From contig OY804584.1 in NCBI GenBank assembly GCA_963680875.1, positions 97,484,031-97,548,030 on the forward strand: 64,000 nt of DNA, given 5' to 3'. The notes under the pieces are model-generated. The model saw only the letters and a list, made by a program, of their open reading frames with translations, had not been told where the DNA came from and ran no database searches. The position numbers and the translations under genes are program-made. Positions 45,385 to 64,000 of the stretch are shown in pieces. This DNA is from Bathymodiolus brooksi (lineage: Eukaryota; Mollusca; Bivalvia; Mytilida; Modiolidae). Position 1 is the stretch's first letter; the number at the start of each line of letters is the position of its first letter.

Positions 45385-46060
45385 TTAGTACCAGGTTGCC
45401 GAATCCCAGATTGCCGAATACCATATTGCCGAGTCCATTTTGCCGAATCCCATATTGCCGACTTTTGTTAAAAATGACAAAGTTTCATAATATTATTTTT
45501 TATTTAGAAAAAAATATTGATGATGTGTACATATTTTATTGAAAGCAGTAATTTTTCGCGCAATTTTAATTAGAAAAACCATAATCAAATGCACTGATGA
45601 ATAGGAGATGCCGATCCTCATTACTCAAATAATTGAAGAACAATGGAAATAAACTACAAATAAGTAAATGTTTATTTAGAGTTTTACTAAGTCTCGCTCA
45701 AATGCAAAATTTGGGACCTATTTACAAAACAAAAAATGTGTATTCTCTCATGTTTATGCTAGTTATTATTCACAGAGCATAATCATGTTTTGAAATTATT
45801 TCTTGGCATCCTTTATCTTGACAGAAATCATGGTTGTCTGCAGGTCTAATCCACCGTATATCCTTTTGACTTTGAGCTCGAATGCTATAATCTAAGCTCC
45901 CTTGTATGTCGGACCATTTCAAAAGAAATATTTATTTAATTATTTACAATATTCCTTCATAAATTAGAAGCATTATTCTACTTGCAATAACAATATTTTT
46001 CATATGTCGGCAATTTCGGAATCGGCTAATTGGACTCGGCAATTTGGGATGCTACCGTAT
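45385..46060. mobile_element. MITE-like element with GCCGAATCCCA-rich inverted ends
   Basis: Left end has ATTGCCGAAT-type motifs five times (GGTTGCCGAATCCCAGATTG, ATATTGCCGAGTCC). Right end has the complement (GTCGGCAATTTCGGAATCGG, GACTCGGCAATTTGGGATGC). The AT-rich interior has no ORF. Confidence 0.65.
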
Positions 46061-46670
46061 AAATATCTTAATAAAATATACATTTACGGTGAGAAATTAT
46101 TATACGTCATGTTATCGTTATTTAGGTAAATACTTATTAGACAGATTTTTTTGAAAACCATTTTTGTCTTTTTAATTGATAACTGACCCAAGCTAAATAA
46201 ATGAAATGTGACTTAATGTGTTAATTATATAAATCCTTGCCTTCTATAAATTTTAATTTCTTATCTAATTCTTATTCTTATTTAACAATATGGTCAGGTT
46301 GTTATTTTCATTGAATGGCATCTCAAAATAGATGGCTTCACAGTAGGGGCTCTTCCTGTATATTGGTTACATCCTGTATATTACAACTGACAGCTAATGC
46401 ATGACAAACACTTTTAATCAGCCATCATTATCATAAAATACATTTCTTTAATCTTTATTTTGATGATGGCACCTAATTCTCATCACCTAATCCAAATTAG
46501 TATAGTAGAGGAGTACCGTATTTTTCGGACGATAAATCTAGATAAAAATGACGATTTTGTTTACAGTATACCTTTATTTTGCTGTAGGTTTATTTCTGAA
46601 TAAGAAGACTCGTATCATCGATGTTCTTGGTGTTATTTTTTTTTAAATAAAGCAATAAAAGTATACTAAC
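46061..46670. other. No identifiable gene (46061-46670)
   Basis: AT-rich unique sequence with no open frame of note. Confidence 0.45.
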
Positions 46671-46673
46671 AGG

Positions 46674-47208
46674 CATCTTCGCTAGCCAAGGGTTACGATT
46701 CGAGTCCCCCTTCTCTCCACCCTTGGCAGATCTAGAATACATTTTGAGGATTCGCGTTTTAATATTTCATTGGTTACGGTTACCAGTACACGTATCCAAT
46801 CAGAAGACGTTTTACACGGAGCACATGTTATCGACGAAATGTAAACAATTAAGATGGCACCGGAATGCTCTCATATGACAACGATTTGCCACTTCCCCTT
46901 TTGGTTCCAATGAAAACATCTTTTCCATCTGCCAAAGCTTTGAAACTTTCACTTGGTTGACAGTAAGTGCCTCCAAATTAAATTTATCACAAATAAGTGT
47001 TTCTTCACTGGGCGCTGCCATTTTCAACTCTCCAACATACGTATAACAAAACGATTCTGATTGGCTGGCGATGACGACTATCTAAGGGGCGCAACTTCGA
47101 TAAACCACCAGGTGGCATTGCACGCGAATTTCAAAATGTATTCTAGATCCGCCAAGGGTGGAGAGAAGGGGGACCCGAATCGTAACCCTTGGCTAGCGAA
47201 GATGACTA
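46674..47208. mobile_element. 535-bp TIR element carrying a RecQ-like helicase gene fragment
   Basis: Terminal inverted repeats of about 85 bp: left CATCTTCGCTAGCCAAGGGT, TACGATTCGAGTCCCCCTTC, CTCCACCCTTGGC, TCTAGAATACATTTTG; the right end is the complement with a few mismatches. A helicase-like reading frame lies between them on the minus strand. No transposase is present. This is the layout of a non-autonomous DNA transposon that captured a host gene fragment. Confidence 0.8.
46854..47033 (-). pseudogene. RecQ-like DNA helicase fragment, N-terminal, frameshifted
   Basis: The minus strand reads MAAPSEETLICDKFNLEALT then VNQVKV in one frame. After a one-base shift it continues KALADGKDVFIGTK, RGSGKSLSYESIPVP and a stop. 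GKDVF and a Walker A-like G-x-x-x-x-GKS placed after a Q-V-K helix are typical of the first helicase motif (Q motif plus motif I) of RecQ-family ATPases. Only this N-terminal piece is present and the frame is broken, so it is not a working helicase. A captured first exon is the best explanation. An RNA helicase of the DEAD group is possible but fits less well. Confidence 0.6.
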
Positions 47209-48277
47209 ACAGGGGGTGCAATTCTGGGGATAAAATATTCAACATCCGAAAAAAATCAATATTCAGTGATTGAAGTGTTAGCGAAAATCAGTTCAATGTT
47301 GTATTTTATAATAAAATATATACTATAAAAAATGTATCTTGTTGAAAAAAATCACAGAGTGGATCGATTTACAATATGAAATTATTATCACAAAATATCT
47401 AAATATAGCTATAGCTTTCCCATCAAACACGAGCATGCGCACGTGGTTGTAGTAAAAAATGGCGGTTGCAATACATCTCACAGCAAGCGTGCAGAACAAG
47501 CCTTTTATACTAAATATACTGGAAAATAATTTATATCGATTTCGTTACTTAATCGATATTTTATTGCAATAATTTATATGAGGCTATGGGTGTTTAAACG
47601 TCACTTTTCAACAATATTTCAGTTATATATTGACCTTTAAGCTACCTTTCCTGGCGCGAATATGGTGCAAGGTAGAAATACACTAGGGTATTTACGTACC
47701 CGGACATTCTACACACCGGAAAGAAAGTACGCTTACAAATACACATCGATCACAAAATGTTAGACATGTTCACCTCGAGAAATGTAAAAAAAAATCTTTA
47801 AATATCCACTCTCACGTCCGACCAAATACTCTGAATGCACCCACGATGTCCGACCAAATAGTCGGAGTTAGAGGGTGTTAAACTCTCAAATTTGTCGGAC
47901 ATTTTGGGAGGGATATGTCCGACCTGACCGGAGTGTACTGTACATGACGCGTTTTTGGAATTTTAGTTAACTGTAACGTTCATAAATAGAAAATGTCACT
48001 ATGCAATTTTTTTGTAAAGTATAAGGCCTTGTTTTCTTGTTAAAATATTCTTATATTCTTAATAATTATATTGATATTATTTGGGGGTGGGAGGGGGAAT
48101 TGCCCCAAAGATATTTATACAGTTAGTCATGCCCAGAGGCCCCTTTCTCGGATGTCAACGTGCTGTTTTCACTACTGTCAAGGTATTAACTATTTTATGG
48201 GGGTGAAATACCAAAGTAATAAGAATTATATAATTTCCTGTCAGTCTGATATTTGTTTTCTCTTTTATTTTTTATTG
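47209..48277. other. No identifiable gene (47209-48277)
   Basis: AT-rich. The stretch 47808-47942 contains TGTCCGACC motifs related to those at 44826-44960; see findings. No coding signal. Confidence 0.45.
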
Positions 48278-48280
48278 TTA

Positions 48281-48971
48281 AGCCCCGTTTACACCATCAA
48301 AGTTTTCCATCAAAAACTTTGTCAAAGTTTTTGATGGAAAACTTTGATAAAGAACTGCCCTGTTTACAGGATCAAAGTTTTTGATGGGAATTGGCGGGAA
48401 ATGCAAAGATAACATAAACATGGCTGACTTTGAGGAGTATGTTGCTTTGTATGTGTGCATTTTGTGCACTTTGATTTTAAGGCGAAGGCTGCGTAGACTT
48501 CGTGTTAGACCAAGGAGAATGTGGTCTAGAGCCTGGCTTCAAAGGAGGAGGACCAGAAGTTGCTATAACATTCTACTGCAAGAGCTGAGGGCTGAAGATA
48601 TTGATGAATATAAAAATATGAGAATGAGCAAAGAAACATTTAATATGCTCCTGGAAAAGGTCCGACCATATATCATGAGATCATTTACTAACTCATTTGT
48701 CCAGTTAAATTTTGACATTTTATTTGAACTTGTTTGTCTGTTGTTTCCCGCCATATTTACCATGTGCTTCTGTTTACATAATATCTTAATGATCTTGATT
48801 CCAAAAACCATTCTGATTGGTTAGTTCCCATCAAAATCCATCAAAGTTTTTAGAAAAATAGGATGGAGTTCTATTCCATCAAAATCCGTCAAAGTTTTTG
48901 ATGCAGGTTTACATGGTCAAAAAACTTTGACAAAGTTTTTGATTGAAAACTTTGATCGTGTAAACGGGGCT
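48281..48971 (+). mobile_element. PIF/Harbinger-type DNA transposon, internally deleted (691 bp)
   Basis: Ends AGCCCCGTTTACACCATCAA and GATCGTGTAAACGGGGCT are inverted copies. TTA at 48278-48280 and 48972-48974 is the 3-bp target duplication expected for PIF/Harbinger. The interior carries sub-palindromes of ATCAAAAACTTTG and an N-terminal transposase remnant. The catalytic domain is missing. Confidence 0.88.
48420..48824 (+). pseudogene. Harbinger transposase N-terminal remnant
   Basis: ATG at 48420 opens MADFEEYVALYVCIL. An Arg-rich RPRRMWSRAWLQRRRTRSCY follows, then LLQELRAEDIDEYKNMRMS and ETFNMLLEKVRPYI. This W-x-x-x-WLQRR ... EL...D...Y.N..RM..ETF..LL pattern is the usual N-terminus of HARBI1-like nucleases. 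After about residue 85 the frame runs into unrelated hydrophobic sequence and stops at 48824. The DDE catalytic region is absent. Confidence 0.75.
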
Positions 48972-48974
48972 TTA

Positions 48975-51480
48975 CACATTACTTAATTTTGTAGTGGATT
49001 AAAAAAAAAGTATTGTTTTGCCTTTCAAATGTTTATTTCTTTGGGAAAGTATTTCTTTGTTTTGTCTTTCATTGTTTAAATCATGTTTTCTGTGCATTTC
49101 CTACAATCAAAACAATCTCTTGTTTTCTGTATAATATAATAAAATCATATTTATTTTTTTTCATTCATCGCACCAGTTTAAATTGATATGTCCAAATATA
49201 GGACAGTACCAAATACGGGTTTTTATAATTTGTTTATGTTACTACTTCTGGTACTGGTGATGTGTACATAATTCTCATCTTCGCATCATGTGATGTCTTT
49301 AACAATCACCATTCCTATAATACCAGTGTAATAAAGTAAAGAAAATGATTATTAAATCCAGATTTTCATATAAATAACAATTAAAACTATGTAGATCGTA
49401 TGTTATGGCTTCTTTTCCTCATGACGGTGTCATGTGGACCTGCAAATCGCCGCGATTGGGAAAAGAAGAAGTGATAATATTTGCTAGACTATATCGTTTT
49501 TCTTAATTTTTATTATTATTTTTGCATTCAAAATGATTATTAAATGCATAATATTGTTATAAATAACACATAAAACAACACAAATAGTAGTTTTGGGTTC
49601 TTTTCTTCATTATTCTTCGTTATTCCTCAATTAGACTCACCCATGCACTGCAGCTAAAATATATAACTTACCTGTGTGCTATATATAGCTCTCGCAATCG
49701 ATCAGTACACATGCAAACATGTACATGGCGTAATAATTATAACACCTGCGTGGTCAGGACAGAAGGAATTTTTATTTCAACATTCATCATTTAATTCATG
49801 AAAATTAAACCGGCTGTTAAACTCGATCTTGGTGAAATGTGTAAATTACGTTTATTATTTTTTGTCAGTCGTGAATACTTGATTGCATATATATATATTC
49901 ATTAATACAGACTCGATCTTTGGCGAAATATGTATTCCGTTTTCATTTGTTGCGAATTCGTTTTTTTTACTTCTGCCAACGGTAAATACACTATTTCATT
50001 TTAAACATATTTTATTCATAAATACACTATAGCTGTCGATATATAACTAAATGAAAACAAACATCAAATTTTTCTCAACTCGATCGCGTATATATATACG
50101 TACCCATTCGTAAAAAATCGATAAATGTACAAACATCTATATATATATATAAAGATTATCGATTAAATCCTGCCAAATAAAGTATGAAATTGAACTCCGA
50201 GGTAATAATTTACCGATACAGGTTATAATCTCTCCATGCATGTATAAATCTCTCGATTTGAATCTAATCTCCATTATCGTGTATTAATCCCTCCATTTCA
50301 CATGGAATCTCCGCTGAAAAGTGCGAATAATTAGCACTTCCTGATGGAGATTTATATACAGCCAAGGAAATTAGGATTTTGATGTCCCTAGTGATAGATG
50401 TTAATAATTTTGAAAAAAAAGTTTAGTCGAGCATTTGACAGACACGGCAATATAATGCTGTTGTATGAACACTTGTTTAATTTAGGAATCCAGTAGAGTG
50501 ATGGTAGATCCAGTTATTAATCTTTGGTTGAAATTCCAAAAGAACATAAAACAAACCTATGGTTGTCCAGAATTTCTTATTTCGTAAGTGTCGTCGCCAC
50601 TCGTCGGAGTACCCGTATATGTAGGGTTGTCAAGTGAATTGTCAATACCTTATTCCTTTATCAAGCAATCTATACAATGTGTTTTACACACACACACGAT
50701 ATTGTTAGGGGCCTTGTCTGTAGGGACAACAGCATATTTGTCATGGAAATGAGGCCGGTATTTGCAAAATTTGGGTGATTAAAGATCGATGTTGCGCAAA
50801 TGCTCATTGACACACTCAGTTTTTTTAATTCTAATTTGTATCAACGACCTCACACTCTTACTCCATTCTAAGGAGTATCTACGTCCTCTTAATAATCATT
50901 GATCATTAGGGTCTGCTGTAAGTTGTCTTTTAGTTAATAAAATACAAACCAATAATTTACGCCCACATTAAACGGAAGATTGTGCATTGGATTGGTCCCA
51001 CAAACAGCAAACTCCAAAATTATGGTGCGTTGTATACTTCAGAGCTGAAGTTACTATATATTGTGTCTAAGTCCGGATGTCTAAAAATATATTGCATTTA
51101 ATGTTGTGATGTCAACATATATATATCATTACATAATTATGCTATACGAAAAAAATACAGAGCGCTACAGAACGAAATAAAAAAAAAAGCACAAGGACTC
51201 CAGTGATAAAGGACGAAGTCCTTTTAACGGTAAGCTGTCCGATTTTTCCTATTCTATTGATAGCCAAATATCTGTTCACCGGAAGTATTTTCCATATCAT
51301 TTCACATTTCAACTTACTTTTCTACTTGCCTTTCTTCCATATTTTCCATAATTACGAACGGGCACAATTACGAACGAAATAAAAAGTATGTCCCCTAATT
51401 GTTCCTTCAAAACATGAATTAAAAAAATGCATTTATAAATAGATACCACGCTAAATTACTCGTGTTTTGGGAGAAAATTA
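48975..51480. other. Intergenic, no identifiable gene (48975-51480)
   Basis: AT-rich DNA with short microsatellites (ACACACAC near 50690, TATATATA near 49890 and 50140). The repeated phrase AATCTCTCC/AATCCCTCC lies at 50230-50320. No coding signal. Confidence 0.5.
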
Positions 51481-51498
51481 TTCATGCGCAGTTGTTGA

Positions 51499-51864
51499 AT
51501 GTTGCAGACGACGGGTTTTCATATTTGTAAACAGAAAACGATCGACAATTGCACTTGGAATCTATCGCTAAAATTCATTGAGGTACGCATGTTTTGTTAT
51601 CTTATGCCAGTAATTGGAAAGAATATGATCTCATGGTTCTATGCATATGTAGAACACATTGAAATTAAAACAAAAACATTCAATATAATACATTTTCCTT
51701 ACCTTGATCTATCCCAAAATGTCAAAATCCGTGATGTACCTTATTCATTGAAGAGTCCAAGGAATTCCGAATGCAAACTGGCACACATTTATGGTATGAA
51801 TAAAGGAAAGGTTTTTATGTCATGTGTATTATATACAAATGGATATGGGAACGTAAATGAATGA
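51499..51864 (+). CDS. Hypothetical ORF, 121 codons, doubtful
   Basis: The longest unexplained + frame between the two MyD88 genes. It contains no domain I recognise (WNLSLKFIEVRMFCYLMPVI, KVFMSCVLYTNGYG). It is AT-rich and lies upstream of the CRE/ETS cluster. It may be a chance frame or part of an unknown repeat. Confidence 0.15.
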   Translation: MLQTTGFHICKQKTIDNCTWNLSLKFIEVRMFCYLMPVIGKNMISWFYAYVEHIEIKTKTFNIIHFPYLDLSQNVKIRDVPYSLKSPRNSECKLAHIYGMNKGKVFMSCVLYTNGYGNVNE

Positions 51865-51942
51865 ATGTTCTTTCAATTTTAACAGTAGTAGTATATGGGC
51901 ACGGACAAAACAACATTTGCGGAGGATCCAGAGGATCTGACC

Positions 51943-51983
51943 ATTGCGCATGCTTGACCGGAAGTGACGTCACCGGAAGTCAC
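51943..51983. promoter_or_regulatory. Promoter-like cluster: NRF1-like site and CRE flanked by two ETS sites
   Basis: TTGCGCATGC (51945-51954) is NRF1-like. ACCGGAAGTGACGTCACCGG continuing AAGTCAC (51957-51983) places a perfect CRE (TGACGTCA) between two direct CCGGAAGT ETS sites. Such clusters mark TATA-less promoters. A possible spliced non-coding exon (after TTCACAG at 52116, donor CAG/GTAGAT at 52221-52222) lies just downstream, 1.6 kb before the copy B ATG. Confidence 0.45.
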
Positions 51984-52595
51984 GGGGCTTTTCCCGTACT
52001 TTTTTCCCGTATTTCCCCATATTTTCCCCCCGTACTTTTTTCCCTTACTTTATATTAAAAATGTTAACTAGCTAAATGGCATTAATGAATTTTATTTACT
52101 TTGTCATCTTCACAGGAATTATCGTTTAAATGTTGGGAGAATTTGGTGATAACTCCTGCTGACTGTTGATAAGTCCAGCTCAGCTCACGCAGACTTTGAT
52201 ACGAGTCTTATGGAGTCAGCAGGTAGATATAGCGGGAGGGAAGGATGATGAGATGAAGAATCGGCATTTAAAAAAAATTCCCCCAGAAATCAGACGAGGA
52301 AACTGCCTCGTCTGCCTCAATGGTAGTTATGGTCCTGTCAAGAAATTACAAATTATTTGTCAACTGTTCAGAATAACATGTATTTTCAATATACAGAATT
52401 ATTTTAATAATATGATAGCGTTACCCTCCAATTTCTATTGTTAATTGTTTTCTAATATTTTGCGTTTCTCAGCTAATTATGATCTGCCACCTTTGTCAAT
52501 GTCGGCGATCCTCATACATTTTAGAACAATTGAAGTTTCCTAAACCTTTAATATTGACACATACGTATGTTATCTATTTAATTGTATTCAATTGA

Positions 52596-52976
52596 TGGGG
52601 ACCGCATCAGTGGTGTTATGGATAGCGTGCTCGCCTCGAGTGTGGTCAGTATATCATGGTTCGAGCCTCGATCGGGTCAAACCAAATATTATAAAATTGG
52701 TATTTGTTTCTTCTCAGCTGAAGCACGCAGCATTATGGAGAAAGAAAATGACTGGTTGGTTCGGAATCAGTATAACGTGTCGCGGTAGAGCGACAAGTCT
52801 ACCCGCGGACTGTTATTCCATTATGCTAGCATTATAAAAATCCATCTCAGGTTGTGTAGTACAAAGTGGATATCATCATCATCATCATCATCATCTCATA
52901 GAAAAGTAACATGTTCTCGCCATGATATAGCTGAAAACAATGCTCATTTGATGTTAAACAACAATCACTCAATTGC
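52596..52976 (+). mobile_element. tRNA-derived SINE, family 2, full length
   Basis: Head GGGGACCGCATCAGTGGTGT, A-box TGGATAGCGTGC, B-box GGTTCGAGCCTC. The body runs to TTCTCGCCATGATATAGCTG and AACAACAATCACTCAA. An internal (ATC)n microsatellite lies at 52871-52894. Confidence 0.9.
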
Positions 52977-53573
52977 TTGGGTCCATTTGTTAACAAAAAC
53001 TTCTTGTTGTTGAAGATTGAATAACAATATTTTTTTCAAATTGTGTAACATGAGTCTTCGTATACCATGTCTCGCTGATTTCTGAAGTACATAATTTCAT
53101 TCTTCCGCTTGCTTTCAGGTAAGTAACGGCTGGGAATTTTCACACAGTTGGTACGTATACGTGATATTGTGAATAACCGGCATTTAACAGGTAAAAAAAA
53201 AGGGGAAATTACCTGTCTGGCAACAAGGAAGTTAACTTGAAACGAATTAAAATCATTGAAAAGAAATGCACCGATATATATATATAGGTCATTTAAAGAA
53301 ACATAAATCATTTGTAGACACTATAGACATTTTCAGTTGTAGATGTACGCTACTTGTTACATGAGTAGTACGTGTACACATTGTACATTGGACTAAGCTG
53401 TCAGATTGTACATTGAATTAAGATGTTCAGCTGGATTAAGATAAAACACAACTGATAAAACTTATATCTGTCTTGTACTACAATATCAACTCATTAGTGG
53501 TATATATGCAATTGTACGGAACGAACGGCCAACCATTAGCTATTAAGGAAAAAGATTATACACGCAATGATAT
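52977..53573. other. Upstream region of MyD88 copy B, no feature seen (52977-53573)
   Basis: AT-rich; no kB-like decamer found. A short TATATATATA run at 53275-53285. Confidence 0.5.
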
Positions 53574-53720
53574 TACTTGTGAGATATTGTAATACATTAG
53601 CTGCTTAGGAAACTGAGATTCTACTTGTGAGATATTGTAATACATTAGCTGTTTAGGAAACTGAGATTCTACTTGTGAGATATTGTAATACATTAGCTGT
53701 TTAGGAAAATAACACTCTAC
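53574..53720. repeat. 48-bp tandem repeat, three units, in the copy B upstream region
   Basis: Units contain ACTTGTGAGATATTGTAATA, CATTAGCTG and TTAGGAAACTGAGATTCT. The period is 48 bp, and the array ends about 65 bp before the ATG at 53786. GGAAACTGAG, intact in two units, resembles half of an IRF/ISRE element; the third is changed to GGAAAATAAC. Function is unproven. Confidence 0.85.
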
Positions 53721-53785
53721 GTGTATTACTTGTAATTTTGAAGAGAGACAAGGAATGCACCTTGCTGTATTAACAAAGTTTTAAT

Positions 53786-63999
<10,214 letters not shown>

Positions 64000-64000
64000 T

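Overview
This is AT-rich, intron-rich, repeat-dense animal DNA, most likely from a bivalve mollusc. The inference rests on two MyD88-type genes split into small exons, two tRNA-like SINE families whose tails resemble those I know from molluscan DNA, and several dispersed elements that carry internal tandem arrays. The species cannot be named from the sequence alone. No bacterial, viral, CRISPR or operon features were seen.

Two genes for the Toll/IL-1 receptor adaptor MyD88 lie in tandem on the + strand. Copy A (16923-33581) is complete: six exons, consistent splice phases and 441 codons, encoding a death domain, a short intermediate region, a TIR domain and a Ser-rich tail with a basic end. 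Copy B (53786 to beyond 63955) has the same first five exons in the same phases; its last exon (TIR box 3 and tail) lies past the window. The copies are clearly related but divergent. Copy B has Ala where the TIR BB loop normally has Pro. Copy A has a perfect palindromic NF-kB-type site about 190 bp upstream of its ATG, which I do not find upstream of copy B.

Layout. 1-5400: a 120-bp satellite, SINEs and a 3.4-kb array of a 35-bp monomer that grew inside a dispersed element. 5400-12530: hairpins and two TIR-flanked elements. 12534-16713: two LINE remnants, the second with a long intact reverse-transcriptase frame ending about 200 bp before copy A. 16714-33905: copy A, its introns filled with SINEs, MITEs, tandem arrays and a segmental duplication; intron 4 holds about 14 extra copies of exon 4's own end together with its splice donor. 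33906-51900: a pogo-like relic, several array-bearing dispersed elements, a TIR element carrying a RecQ-like helicase fragment, and a PIF/Harbinger derivative. 51900-64000: a promoter-like CRE/ETS cluster, copy B, and in its first intron a frameshifted IS630-Tc1-mariner-type transposase.

Functionally the only host genes I can support are the two MyD88 adaptors. The family links TLR/IL-1R TIR domains to IRAK kinases through the death domain and so to NF-kB. The rest is mobile or repetitive DNA that has shaped their introns and upstream regions.
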